In this document: positions 45,211 through 52,930 of the stretch, piece by piece
Layout of the letters: every line of letters starts with the position of its first letter
Numbering within the stretch: position 1 is the stretch's first letter
Source: 2-12-FULL-41-17 sp964562855
GTDB lineage: Bacteria; Patescibacteriota; Microgenomatia; Curtissbacterales; GWA2-41-24
DNA length: 64,000 nt
Direction of reading: 5' to 3'
Assembly: GCA_964562855.1 (NCBI GenBank)
Contig: CAZLVB010000001.1
Coordinates: 11,263-75,262, forward strand
Notes under the pieces: model-generated
Told to the model about the DNA's origin: nothing
Databases searched by the model: none
The model's input: the letters and a program-made list of their open reading frames with translations, nothing else
Program-made: the position numbers and the translations under genes

Positions 45211-45900
45211 TTAAACTTCAACAAGCACCGAGATTGGTAGATGATCAGAAGCTCTTGAGTTTTCAACATCGAAAGAGCTTGTTTTTAGATCTTTTGTCGT
45301 AAATATGTAGTCTAACCTCGTATCGACAGACTGAGGATTACATACCATACATCCGGCAGGGTAAATACTCCAGGTCGGTTGTGATAAAGGATCTGAATCA
45401 TTAAGAACTTTTTTAACTTTTTTTATAACTTTACTTTGAGGTGTCGCGTTAAAATCACCCATCAAGATTGCATTTTTGTTTGGTATATGTTTAAGGAGAT
45501 TTATTACTTGTTCATCTTGCTCGTCCAAATGTTTTTGATGAGTGTGGATAAGATGTGTGCTAAATATATGCAGCGCTTTATCCTCAAACTGAATGTCAGC
45601 CCTAATAGCTGCCCGAGGATTGTTCTTTGAGAGGATATAGGTTTCGGTTTCAAAAATTTTGTATTTACTAAAGATTGCTGGCCCATCGTTATATACTTTT
45701 CCACGCCAAGTATGCTCAACTGGCGCAAAAATATGATAATAGCTCAATTTCTCAAGGGAACTGACGATATTTCTTTTAGGATCATCAGGCACTACTTCCT
45801 GTAAACCAATTATGTCTGCATTTGATGTTTTTAGAAAATCAACAACTTGATCGAATTTTCCATTAATCCAGATATTCCAGGAAAGAATTTTCAGCTGCAT
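45211..45900 (-). CDS. Endonuclease/exonuclease/phosphatase (EEP) family hydrolase
   Basis: 229 residues. LSWNIW (6-11) with N9, GLQEV (32-36) with E35, FSTHLIHTH, MGDFNATP with Asp and Asn, and the final SDHLPISV His-Asp pair are the complete metal-dependent EEP active site (DNase I / inositol phosphatase / sphingomyelinase fold). The short single-domain form with no signal peptide acts in the cytoplasm. Substrate cannot be predicted; AP endonuclease, phosphodiesterase or phospholipid/phosphosugar phosphatase are all possible. It lies between galE and rfbA without overlap. Confidence 0.85.
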   Translation of the reverse strand: MQLKILSWNIWINGKFDQVVDFLKTSNADIIGLQEVVPDDPKRNIVSSLEKLSYYHIFAPVEHTWRGKVYNDGPAIFSKYKIFETETYILSKNNPRAAIRADIQFEDKALHIFSTHLIHTHQKHLDEQDEQVINLLKHIPNKNAILMGDFNATPQSKVIKKVKKVLNDSDPLSQPTWSIYPAGCMVCNPQSVDTRLDYIFTTKDLKTSSFDVENSRASDHLPISVLVEV

Positions 45901-45910
45901 AGTTAAGCTT

Positions 45911-46819
45911 TCATTTCCGATAAAAATCGATTGTTCTTTTCAAGCCCTCGGTAAGATCTACTTTGGCTTTCCAGCCGACAGCTTTTTGGAGTTTTTTACT
46001 TGAGGCATAATTGGCGGCAACATCACCGGGCCTTTTTCCAAGATCATCAATCGGGACCTTATAGCCGACGATTTCGAAAATCTGATCAACTACATCTTTT
46101 ACTTTAATACCTTTTTCGGTTCCAATATTAAATATGTTAAATCCCGAAAGATTCAAAACGTCTATATGAGCTTGTGCCAAATCTTCGATATAAATGAAAT
46201 CGCGTATTTGTTCTCCCTGCCAGTAAAGTGGGATCGATTTTTTGGCAAGTGCCCCTTTGATGAAATTTGGGATGGCATGTGTTTCCGGTACATGCCGTTC
46301 TCCTGGACCGTATGGATTGAAATAACGCAAAATTATCGTATCGATCCCGTAAACTGTGTTAAAAGACTGTAAGAACGACTCGATTGACGCTTTACAGGCA
46401 CCGTATGGATTGTCCGGTCTGACTGGCGCATCTTCTGTGATTGGCAATTTATCGGGAGTTCCATAAACACAGGCGCTTGATGAAAAGATAATCTTTTTGA
46501 CACCAACGTCTCTCATACTTTCCAAGAGCGAGACAGTGCCTATTACGTTATTGTTGCAGTAGCCTATCGGGTCTTCGACCGATTCGGGAACGATGATGAG
46601 TCCCGCCATATGAATGACAGCATCTATACCCTTAAGCGCCTGTTTTGTCTTTTTTCCATCCCCTATGTCAGCAATTTGCAGTTTTGCACGTTTATCCACA
46701 AGATCTTTGTACCCCCTTTTAAGGTTATCCAAGACGACAACGTCGTGGCCTTTATCAAGAAGCAATCTTGTTACATAAGAGCCGATAAAGCCAGCACCAC
46801 CGGTAACTAGAACTCGCAT
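45911..46819 (-). CDS. galE: UDP-glucose 4-epimerase
   Basis: 302 residues. TGGAGFIGSYV (6-16), VLDNLKRG (29-36), FSSSACVYG (112-120) and Y139-x3-K143 in NPYGACKAS are the GalE-type motifs. LRYFNPYGPGERHVPETHAIP is diagnostic of UDP-hexose 4-epimerases, and FIYIEDLAQAH and KRPGDVAANYAS follow. It interconverts UDP-glucose and UDP-galactose, or the N-acetyl forms, for glycan synthesis. Slightly shorter than E. coli GalE (338). It abuts tsaB, sharing one base at 46819, so it may be transcribed with the t6A genes. Confidence 0.9.
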   Translation of the reverse strand: MRVLVTGGAGFIGSYVTRLLLDKGHDVVVLDNLKRGYKDLVDKRAKLQIADIGDGKKTKQALKGIDAVIHMAGLIIVPESVEDPIGYCNNNVIGTVSLLESMRDVGVKKIIFSSSACVYGTPDKLPITEDAPVRPDNPYGACKASIESFLQSFNTVYGIDTIILRYFNPYGPGERHVPETHAIPNFIKGALAKKSIPLYWQGEQIRDFIYIEDLAQAHIDVLNLSGFNIFNIGTEKGIKVKDVVDQIFEIVGYKVPIDDLGKRPGDVAANYASSKKLQKAVGWKAKVDLTEGLKRTIDFYRK

Positions 46820-47139
46820 TAGTCAAATTTACTTTTTTCGTATTTGGGCAAAACTATTTTACCCTTTTTCCCATTAAGCGGTATGTTAAGAGCATAGGCT
46901 AAAGCATTTGCGACAGAAACCCCGACTCTTGTTCCCGTAAACGAACCAGGGCCAGGATTAACCTCGATAGCTTTTAAATCGGCAAGCGATATTTTTTTCT
47001 TTTTTAAAATTTTGACTATCAAAGGCAGCAAAACTTGCGACCCCGGTTTCTGTTTCTCTACCAGCTGTATGCTGCCGCTTTTGTCGACTAGTTCGACTTT
47101 TACTTCTTGTGATTTGGTGGTATCAATTTTAAGAATCAT
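46819..47139 (-). CDS. tsaB: TsaB-like t6A synthesis protein (short form)
   Basis: 106 residues. MILKIDTTKS is the first ASKHA strand and EVNPGPGSFTGTRVGVSVANALAYAL-type segment around residues 62-85 is the TsaB signature. Only the N-terminal half of the usual ~230 residues is present, ending with IVLPKYEKSKF. Such short TsaB proteins are characteristic of CPR bacteria, so I read it as a natural form rather than a pseudogene. TsaB normally dimerises with TsaD for t6A37 tRNA modification; TsaD is not in the window. Its leader contains one half of a palindromic repeat. Confidence 0.82.
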   Translation of the reverse strand: MILKIDTTKSQEVKVELVDKSGSIQLVEKQKPGSQVLLPLIVKILKKKKISLADLKAIEVNPGPGSFTGTRVGVSVANALAYALNIPLNGKKGKIVLPKYEKSKFD

Positions 47140-47155
47140 CCTTCGGCCTCACTCT

Positions 47156-47278
47156 TGTCATTCTCGACCTGATCGAGAATCCAGTTTCTGGATTCCTGCG
47201 AGTTTACCCTGAATAGATTCCCGCTTTTCCGCCAGAGGCGGACCCGCCTTTGGCGGGCGCGGGAATGACGGGGTTTCG
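47156..47278. repeat. Composite palindromic repeat covering the tsaC 3' end and tsaB leader
   Basis: Left hairpin: ATTCTCGACC and GATCGAGAAT (47160-47180) then TCCAGTTTCTGGA. Right hairpin: GATTCCCGC (47217-47225) pairs with GCGGGAATG near 47267, enclosing CCGCCAGAGGCGG and CCCGCCTTTGGCGGG stems. This is the common bacterial TCATTC...GAATGAC repeat type. It encodes about the last 25 residues of TsaC. Confidence 0.75.
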
Positions 47279-47902
47279 CGACATAATCTTAACTGCTCCC
47301 TGCCTTAAAATTTTTGGTGGACTGACTGTTGCATCCACAACAGTCGATTCGATTCCTTTTTGGCATTCACCAGAAATAGTCATGTCAGCGAGCTCAATAA
47401 GTTTAGGGTCAAGATCTTTAAACCTTGTGAGAGGCTTTTGACCATGAAAGTTGGCGGAAGTACCAATGATCGGGATGCCAATTCGATCTATCATTGATTT
47501 TACCAAATTCGAATCAGGCATTCGAAAGCCCATTTTGTCTTTTGTGATTTGACTTTCAAGAATTACGGTTAACGCTCCGGGCCAATATTTTTTAATTAGC
47601 TTTTTGGCAGTCTCACTAATAATTGCCAGTTTTTCTACTTGGGTAATATTTGAGACTAAAATCGGGAAGGGCTGATCCCCGGGCGTACCTTTAATTTGAT
47701 AAATACGATCAACTGCTGTCTGATTATCAAATCGGCAGCCGATTCCATAAACGGTATCAGTAGGGAAAATGACAACTCCCCCATTCTTCAAGATGGTGGC
47801 GGCTTTCTCAAGATCCCTCCCTCTCGCTCCGCTCGAGGTCAGGATGACAGAAGAGTTTTTTGAAATTTTAAACCCTCCTGTCAATTTTGAAGAGTCTCTC
47901 AT
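47204..47902 (-). CDS. tsaC: Threonylcarbamoyl-AMP synthase (Sua5/YrdC)
   Basis: 232 residues. GGVVIFPTDTVYGIGCRF (about 42-59) and the PGDQPFPILV substrate loop, WPGALTVILE, FRMPDS and PIIGTSANFHG are the YrdC/Sua5 fold motifs that make threonylcarbamoyl-AMP for t6A. Both ends are unusual: residues ~17-31 (VILTSSGARGRDL) and the last ~25 residues are encoded by palindromic repeats. The frame runs to ATG 47902, overlapping tsaE by 35 nt. A perfect AGGAGGG (47873-47879) sits 6 nt before an in-frame ATT (47866), a possible rare start. The core domain is intact. Confidence 0.88.
   Translation of the reverse strand: MRDSSKLTGGFKISKNSSVILTSSGARGRDLEKAATILKNGGVVIFPTDTVYGIGCRFDNQTAVDRIYQIKGTPGDQPFPILVSNITQVEKLAIISETAKKLIKKYWPGALTVILESQITKDKMGFRMPDSNLVKSMIDRIGIPIIGTSANFHGQKPLTRFKDLDPKLIELADMTISGECQKGIESTVVDATVSPPKILRQGAVKIMSRNPVIPAPAKGGSASGGKAGIYSG
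47809..47855. repeat. Palindromic repeat in frame within the 5' part of tsaC
   Basis: On the minus strand CTCTTCTGTCATCCTGACC, then CTCGAGCGGAGCGAGAGG, then GATCTTG: a TCATCCTGA...GGATCTTG repeat of the type frequent between bacterial genes, with CTCG/CGAG arms. It encodes VILTSSGARGRDLE ahead of the YrdC domain. Confidence 0.65.
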
Positions 47903-48311
47903 TTTCTGAAAGTGATTTTATAGAAATATCGATTCTTTTTTTGGGCAAAAACTTTTTAATTTTCTCTGCCCATTCAACAGCTACAATAGTGTCAGAGTTG
48001 AACAGTTCTTCCAGTCCAAGATTTGTAAAATCATCTGCTTCTGATCTGTATAAATCCAAATGGTGAAAAGTTAATTTTTTGGCTTGTATCATTATAGGAT
48101 AGGACCTTAAAATTACAAAAGTCGGAGAAAGAACTCTAGTTTTTACACCCAGGCTCTTTGCTAATGCCTGAACAAAGATAGTTTTGCCTGCACCTAAATC
48201 TCCATACAGGGCGATAGTTTCACCGCCTTTGAGAGTATTTGCAATTTTTTTGGCTATCTGGTGTGTTTGATATGCTGATCGAGTTTTAACTTCCATATGA
48301 TATATGCACAA
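47868..48311 (-). CDS. tsaE: t6A ATPase TsaE (YjeE)
   Basis: 147 residues. GDLGAGKTIFVQAL (37-50) is the Walker A P-loop with the TsaE-type DLGAGKT, SPTF (62-65) is the switch motif, HHLDLYR (83-89) and VEWAEK (114-119) are the remaining signatures. TsaE binds TsaB-TsaD and drives the t6A cycle. A second ATG at 48296 (MEVKTRSAY) is a plausible start that shortens the overlap with the VanZ-like gene. The stop is embedded in the AGGAGGG ribosome-binding sequence for tsaC. Confidence 0.9.
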   Translation of the reverse strand: MCIYHMEVKTRSAYQTHQIAKKIANTLKGGETIALYGDLGAGKTIFVQALAKSLGVKTRVLSPTFVILRSYPIMIQAKKLTFHHLDLYRSEADDFTNLGLEELFNSDTIVAVEWAEKIKKFLPKKRIDISIKSLSENERLFKIDRRV

Positions 48312-48649
48312 ATATTAGCACCGGTTATGTCAAAACCCAAATCATATAGAGCCATGTTTCTGCCCGGGACTAGGCTTTGATGATACTCATCTGAAACAGC
48401 ATAAGCTAAAGTCAGAACGAACGAGACAATATAATTTTTTTGAGTCGCCCTAAACAATAGAAAGAACAGGATCGCGTATTCTGTTACATGAGCGATTTTC
48501 TTTGCGACAAAGTCCCATAAAAAGAATTGGCTCACGGAAATTTGTGGAATCGATGAAAATATAAAAATTACTACCGCCCATAAAATAACAGGCAGCCATC
48601 TTGAGGCTGCCGATTTGGCGTTTATGAGATTTGCAAGTTGTTTTCTCAA
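48254..48649 (-). CDS. VanZ-like family membrane protein
   Basis: 131 residues with four hydrophobic segments. LPVILWAVVIFIFSSIP (19-35), KKIAHVTEYAILFFLLF and AVSDEYHQSLVPGRNMALYD are the VanZ signatures: the conserved K-H-E and D-E-H-Q and GR residues. VanZ itself gives low-level teicoplanin resistance, but most members are of unknown function in Gram-positive-type envelopes. It overlaps the anchored protein gene by ATGA and the tsaE gene by 58 nt. Its role here is not known. Confidence 0.85.
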   Translation of the reverse strand: MRKQLANLINAKSAASRWLPVILWAVVIFIFSSIPQISVSQFFLWDFVAKKIAHVTEYAILFFLLFRATQKNYIVSFVLTLAYAVSDEYHQSLVPGRNMALYDLGFDITGANICAYIIWKLKLDQHIKHTR

Positions 48650-49542
48650 TTTATATCTTTGCCCTCTTCTTTGTTATGTTCCTTATTTAAAGTCTTATTG
48701 TAAAGGACAAAGAAGCCAATTGACAAACCAATAAGAGTAACACCGGAGCCGGTTAACATAGCGGCAATTTTTGTTTTAGAAGATCCTTTTTGCTCCTCAC
48801 TTGAGGTTGACTGTATCGGAGAGGCTTCCGGCGTAGAAGCCAGTAACAATTGCTCCTCTGTTTTATTCCCTAATACTTGGCTTGGAGTACTAATCGGTGT
48901 AGATTTTGCAACTGCTGCCGACGGTTTTGGTGTCGGCGTCGGGGATTTTGTTGAAGATGTTTGATTCGTGGAAGTTGGAGCAGGAGTTGGTGATGGTGAC
49001 GGAGTGGGCATAGGTACTTGCTCAAAGGTAAAATTATCAAAATAAGCAATTGTTTGGGTAGTCGAAGAGAAAGCAGCAACTCCCTTAACTCTTGCTGAGT
49101 TGGCAGCATCCGGCGCGATTATAGCTTCGGTTGAGAGTAACTGATAAGAAGAGTTATTTTCTGTCAGCGTTATTGTTGAATCGTTATGGCTCAATTCTGA
49201 ACCGCTGCCATTTGATGAAGAGTACCAAGCCACCCGTAATAAGATAGATGCAATATTATTATCATTTTTTAAGACGTAGCCAGAAAACGCATATGCTAGC
49301 CCTCCCGTTACTGGAATAATTTGATAAATCCATTTTGTACTTTGAGTCGAACTTATAAATTTGGCTGCACTACTGCCGTTGTTAACCGGACTTGATGTAA
49401 CTTGTAGATCACCACCATATTTTGACCAATTATTAATACCATCCTCAAAATCCGCATTCGATAAAAGATTAGCAGCAAAAACTGTCTGGTGAAAAAATAG
49501 AAAAAGTACAAGAGCAAAAAGATAGGCAACTCTTTTGGGCAT
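48646..49542 (-). CDS. Secreted, membrane-anchored protein with beta-sandwich domain and Pro/Ser/Thr-rich stalk
   Basis: 298 residues. A signal peptide (1-23, ending VFA-A) precedes NLLSNADFEDGINNWSKYGG, which starts a CBM-like beta-sandwich (about 24-173) ending YFDNFTFEQV. Residues 175-255 are almost only Pro, Ser, Thr, Ala and Gln (PTPSPSPTPAPT...), a stalk that PMT-like enzymes could O-glycosylate. A transmembrane helix (about 263-283) and short charged tail anchor it. The domain order suggests surface display; ligand unknown. A TTGACA/-10 pair lies just upstream, with the -10 box 8 nt from the ATG. Confidence 0.75.
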   Translation of the reverse strand: MPKRVAYLFALVLFLFFHQTVFAANLLSNADFEDGINNWSKYGGDLQVTSSPVNNGSSAAKFISSTQSTKWIYQIIPVTGGLAYAFSGYVLKNDNNIASILLRVAWYSSSNGSGSELSHNDSTITLTENNSSYQLLSTEAIIAPDAANSARVKGVAAFSSTTQTIAYFDNFTFEQVPMPTPSPSPTPAPTSTNQTSSTKSPTPTPKPSAAVAKSTPISTPSQVLGNKTEEQLLLASTPEASPIQSTSSEEQKGSSKTKIAAMLTGSGVTLIGLSIGFFVLYNKTLNKEHNKEEGKDIN

Positions 49543-49550
49543 TAGCCCAA

Positions 49551-49579
49551 AAAATATAGTTTTTGGTAAGCTTTGTCAA
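49551..49579 (-). promoter_or_regulatory. Candidate promoter of the anchored-protein gene
   Basis: A perfect TTGACA (49574-49579) is followed by TATTTT (49551-49556) at 17 nt or TATATT (49553-49558) at 15 nt. TATTTT ends 8 nt before the ATG at 49542, again predicting a nearly leaderless mRNA. It is the clearest -35 in the window. Confidence 0.5.
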
Positions 49580-49596
49580 TGATCAAGTACTGCAAA

Positions 49597-49635
49597 CAAA
49601 AATTCCATTTTTTCGCTATGGCGAGTTTTTGGAAT
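49597..49635 (-). terminator. Candidate terminator after the M23 peptidase gene
   Basis: On the minus strand ATTCCA (49630-49635) pairs with TGGAAT (49602-49607), with an inner CGC/GCG pair and a following TTTTTG. The stem is interrupted and weak. Confidence 0.3.
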
Positions 49636-49652
49636 ATTTTTTCGCCTTAGAG

Positions 49653-50801
49653 TTACGGAATGTGCCAGTAGAGGGTGACAACATCATTACCATGATCAAC
49701 TATCACCCCTTTTCCAACAGTACCAGTTAGGTCGCAGGATGCGGTGTCTGAAGCGCGGTATGCTGTTCCCCCTTCAGCAGCATAAATGGGTCGTCCCCAA
49801 GTAGGTCCTTCACTAAAAGGATAAGCGAAATCTATGCCGGTGTGTATGCCTCGAAAATAGGGTTCGGCAAATTTTGTAGTAATTATGCTACCAGGCAAAG
49901 GGTGCTGAAATCTCCCACTATTAATATAGTCCATCGGATTCACTTTATTTTGCATACCGATAACTTTGCCACCTTCCACTTTAGCAGGAGTCATAACTTC
50001 AAAATGGAGATGCGGCCCAGTCGAACAACCTGTATTGCCAACGAAAGCTATAACATCACTCCGATCGACAGGACCAACTTTTACGCCGACATTTCCAAGG
50101 GCTCTAGCAATTGAAGCAGCGTCTGCCTGAAGTTTGCGCAGTTCTTCTTGATATTTCTTCTCATCGTTCTGAGTGATTCTTAAAAAGTCGTCCTTTTCCC
50201 TTTTTTGGCTGGCTAGAAGTACGTTGGCGGCATCTAACTTTTTCTTAGCTTCTTCAATTTGCGTCTGTTTGTCTTCTCTGTCTTCTTTCTGATTGCTGTA
50301 GTTTGCCTTCGTCGACTGCAGGTCTGCCAAAATCTTCTTGTCATTTTCCTGTACTTGTTTAACGTACTGAAGCCTAAGTATCAGATCAGAAAAATCGCGG
50401 GAAGTTAAAAGGAGTTCGATATTAGAGACAAAACTTTGCTGGTATGTTGCAACAATACGCTGTTTTAAAAGAACCTCAAGTCTGTTAACCGAATCGGTAA
50501 TGTAGCCGATTCTAAAACCTAAGACTCCTATTTCTTTTTCCAGCTGATCAATTTTGGCCTGGGCTTCTTCGATCCTCAGCTCCGTAAGCTTGATTTGGCT
50601 GTTGATAAACGTTATTTGCTCAGCCAAGTCGCGTTCTGTCTTTTGAAGTTCTGAAATCTTCGCAGAGACTTCGGCTATCTTCTTCTGAATTTCCTGGTAT
50701 TTATCGACTTCTGATTGAGCGAAAACAGCGACCGCGAAAAAAGAACTTATGAGTATAATTAAAAGCAGCAGGAAAATCTTGGGCAGAAACTTTTTGACCA
50801 T
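49653..50801 (-). CDS. M23 (LytM-type) peptidase, EnvC-like, with permuted catalytic domain
   Basis: 382 residues. A signal segment (1-28) is followed by long coiled-coil regions (30-110 and 150-235), as in EnvC and PcsB. The peptidase part is unusual: GNTGCSTGPHLHFEV (H264-x-H266) comes before FRGIHTGIDFA (H320-x3-D324) and the protein ends with VTLYWHIP (H380). In standard M23 the HxxxD comes first and the HxH last, so this domain looks circularly permuted, with all metal ligands present. It follows ftsE and ftsX directly, matching the FtsEX-regulated hydrolase or activator role in septum splitting. Confidence 0.82.
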   Translation of the reverse strand: MVKKFLPKIFLLLLIILISSFFAVAVFAQSEVDKYQEIQKKIAEVSAKISELQKTERDLAEQITFINSQIKLTELRIEEAQAKIDQLEKEIGVLGFRIGYITDSVNRLEVLLKQRIVATYQQSFVSNIELLLTSRDFSDLILRLQYVKQVQENDKKILADLQSTKANYSNQKEDREDKQTQIEEAKKKLDAANVLLASQKREKDDFLRITQNDEKKYQEELRKLQADAASIARALGNVGVKVGPVDRSDVIAFVGNTGCSTGPHLHFEVMTPAKVEGGKVIGMQNKVNPMDYINSGRFQHPLPGSIITTKFAEPYFRGIHTGIDFAYPFSEGPTWGRPIYAAEGGTAYRASDTASCDLTGTVGKGVIVDHGNDVVTLYWHIP

Positions 50802-50811
50802 ATTTTAAATT

Positions 50812-51687
50812 TTACCTAACTTTTAAATATCTGAACAAGGCAATCGTGGCGCCGGCAATTCCCACAAATGCGGCGACTAATGCCTCTCCTGCCCAAAGAT
50901 AGACAAAGAAAAGAGGGCTAATTGGGAAAACCTCTATGGGGCTTAGAATCTTTTGAATATTCGGTGAATAAAATAAAAGAAGCGAATACGTGATAGTTGT
51001 AGCTAGTGTTGCACCAATAATTCCATAGATTGCCCCTTCTATAAAAAATGGCCTTGCAATATACCATTTCGTTGCGCCTACTAAACTCATTATAGAAATT
51101 TCGTCACGACGGATAGCAATTCTCATACCTACTACCATTATTATTATAAGGAAGGAAACAGCGGTTAGGCTCGCAATAAAGACGATACCTCCAATTTTCA
51201 AAACATTTAAAGTCCTGCTTAAACCTTCCGCAGCCTGCTCAGAAAGACTAACAACCTGATCAACTTCCTCTCTGCTCTCAACCGCCTTTTTAATTTCTAT
51301 GATGCCTTCTGGTTTTGTAACCGCAATCTGAATTGACCTTGGAAGAAAATCTGAAGTTACCGATTCGAGCAGTTGAGGATCATTTTTAAATCTTTCTCGG
51401 TAAATTGCCAGAGCTTCCTCTTTGGAAATCACTTTTATCTCTTTAGAAAACCCGGTATTTCTTACGATTTCAATAGTTTGCGAAATTTGGGAATCATTTG
51501 CTTCATCTTTGAAAAATACATTTACTTCTGGCCGCTCCTGAAGATCTTTGAGAACCAATTGACCACCAAAAATCAAGATTACAAAGATGGAAGAAACAAA
51601 GAATGTCAAAGACATAGCAAGGGCCGCCGCCAGTGCTTGATATGGGCTGCGCCTGAGAAGTTTTATCGTTTTTTTAACCTGATTCAT
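50812..51687 (-). CDS. ftsX: Cell-division ABC transporter permease FtsX
   Basis: 291 residues. One N-terminal helix (about 20-42), an extracytoplasmic domain (45-160) with NVFFKDEANDSQISQ and RSIQIAVTKPEG, then three helices ending in the FtsX/MacB-type permease motif around EISIMSLVGATKWYIARPF. This is the four-helix FtsX topology. With FtsE it signals to a coiled-coil peptidoglycan hydrolase, here the M23 gene 10 nt downstream. The start overlaps the ftsE stop by 14 nt. Confidence 0.92.
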   Translation of the reverse strand: MNQVKKTIKLLRRSPYQALAAALAMSLTFFVSSIFVILIFGGQLVLKDLQERPEVNVFFKDEANDSQISQTIEIVRNTGFSKEIKVISKEEALAIYRERFKNDPQLLESVTSDFLPRSIQIAVTKPEGIIEIKKAVESREEVDQVVSLSEQAAEGLSRTLNVLKIGGIVFIASLTAVSFLIIIMVVGMRIAIRRDEISIMSLVGATKWYIARPFFIEGAIYGIIGATLATTITYSLLLFYSPNIQKILSPIEVFPISPLFFVYLWAGEALVAAFVGIAGATIALFRYLKVR

Positions 51688-52360
51688 ATTTACCTTCTTT
51701 TTCGTCTTTTGTTAATTTACCCTCTTCGAGAACCACAACCCTCTTTTTAAAATGGTTGACTATCGATGCATTGTGCGTTGCCATTAAAACAGTAGTTTTG
51801 TCTTCCTTATTTATTTTATCCAAAAGCGAGACTACGCTCAAAGCGGTTTTGGGGTCAAGATCGGCTGTTGGCTCATCTGCAAGAAGTATTTGCGGATTTG
51901 AAATTATGGCCCTGGCAATCGCCGTTCTTTGAACTTCGCCGCCGGAAAGCTCTGCCGGGAATCTTTCTGCTTTTTCCAAAAGTCCGACTTTATCAAGCAC
52001 ACCGGATACCTCCTTTTCGATATCAGATTCCTTTTTGGAGAGAACTTCCAAAGGCAGTGCTACATTTTCAAAAACCGTCCTTGTTAAAAGTAACTTAAAA
52101 TCTTGAAACACTGTGCCTATCTGTCTTCGCAGGCCGGGAATTTTTGCTTGGGGAAGTAAAAAGATGTCTTCGTCACCAATTAAAATTCTGCCACTTGTCG
52201 GTGAAATTTCCCTAGTTATTAATTTCAAAAGCGTGGATTTTCCAGCACCACTTGGTCCAACAATAAAAACGAATTCTCCATCGGTAATTTTTAGGTCAAC
52301 ATCCTCTAAGGCAATTTGATCACCTGCGTATTTTTTTGTAACAGCTTCGAATTTAAGCAT
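51674..52360 (-). CDS. ftsE: Cell-division ABC transporter ATPase FtsE
   Basis: 228 residues. GPSGAGKST (35-43) is the Walker A motif, LSGGEVQR (138-145) the ABC signature, LLADEPTADLDP (159-170) the Walker B with catalytic Glu, and MATHN the switch His. VFQDFKLL and TVFENVALPLEV are typical of FtsE. It couples ATP hydrolysis to FtsX and the partner hydrolase at the division site. The length matches FtsE. The operon order ftsE-ftsX-M23 is the usual one. Confidence 0.93.
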   Translation of the reverse strand: MLKFEAVTKKYAGDQIALEDVDLKITDGEFVFIVGPSGAGKSTLLKLITREISPTSGRILIGDEDIFLLPQAKIPGLRRQIGTVFQDFKLLLTRTVFENVALPLEVLSKKESDIEKEVSGVLDKVGLLEKAERFPAELSGGEVQRTAIARAIISNPQILLADEPTADLDPKTALSVVSLLDKINKEDKTTVLMATHNASIVNHFKKRVVVLEEGKLTKDEKEGKYESG

Positions 52361-52377
52361 GGGGCAGTAGCGTATAG

Positions 52378-52854
52378 TTAATCGACAACTTCAACTTTAC
52401 CAACATCCATAAGCCAGCCAACCTGGGAAGAGCCAAATGTCTCACCAAAAACCTTTACTTTTTTGCCCATGTATTCGTCAAGATCCAGAACGCTTGACGT
52501 CAGATAAGCGGTCTGGCTTTCTCCCCCCGGCCTGATCAGGCGATGAGTGCCCTGAGCATACTTGTCGAGCTTGTCATTTTTTTCCACAACCCCTTCTGTC
52601 TCGTCCCTAAAAGTCTGGTTAAAGGATTGTTTCTGCTCGCCTGTTAATGTTTCCTCTGAAAGTGCGGCTTTTTGAGTTTCTGCAGCTATTTTTTTTCTGG
52701 ATGATAATACTAATCCCGAAAAAATTCCTGCTGCTATTACTACAAAAATAATGAATATAGGTAAAAATTTAGCCGTTAAATTTGCCCTTTGGGGAACTTT
52801 TCTGAGAAGTGATGTGACCGGTGAAGTTTTTGCTAGATTTTGATCATCTGTCAT
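52378..52854 (-). CDS. Membrane-anchored protein of unknown function, possible OB-fold
   Basis: 158 residues. A short cytoplasmic tail with KVPQRANLTAK is followed by one helix (about 29-50), a polar linker rich in Glu/Lys/Gln, then a C-terminal domain of about 60 residues: GTHRLIRPGGESQTAYLTSS, LDEYMGKKVKVFGETFGS and VGWLMDVGKVEVVD. The small beta-rich pattern (Y-L-TSS-LDL, G-KVKV-GE, GW-DVGKVEV) looks like an OB-fold, but this is inference. It lies 17 nt upstream of ftsE and may be cotranscribed. I do not recognise a named family. Confidence 0.6.
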   Translation of the reverse strand: MTDDQNLAKTSPVTSLLRKVPQRANLTAKFLPIFIIFVVIAAGIFSGLVLSSRKKIAAETQKAALSEETLTGEQKQSFNQTFRDETEGVVEKNDKLDKYAQGTHRLIRPGGESQTAYLTSSVLDLDEYMGKKVKVFGETFGSSQVGWLMDVGKVEVVD

Positions 52855-52877
52855 TTTAGATATTTTGGTTCCCAGTA

Positions 52878-52883
52878 ATTATA
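52878..52883 (-). promoter_or_regulatory. -10 box within the TGCTGATATAAT motif
   Basis: The minus strand reads GTGCTGATATAATTACTGGG; TTGTCG lies 18 nt upstream as weak -35. The ATG of the 52378-52854 gene is 23 nt downstream, so a short leader is expected, unlike other copies of this motif. Confidence 0.45.
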
Positions 52884-52899
52884 TCAGCACTAAGCTTAG
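52880..52899. repeat. Degenerate copy of the TATATCAGCA element
   Basis: TATATCAGCA (52880-52889) is followed by the 10-bp palindrome CTAAGCTTAG (52890-52899). The AGCTTAGAG part is shared with the copy near 16480. The right end is not found. Confidence 0.4.
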
Positions 52900-52930
52900 A
52901 GCGACAACTATTTAGGTGTTAAGCGAAAGC

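Noticed and set aside
46819..47139. TsaB as a truncated pseudogene
   Set aside because: It ends cleanly, overlaps galE by one base and matches the short TsaB form known from CPR bacteria.
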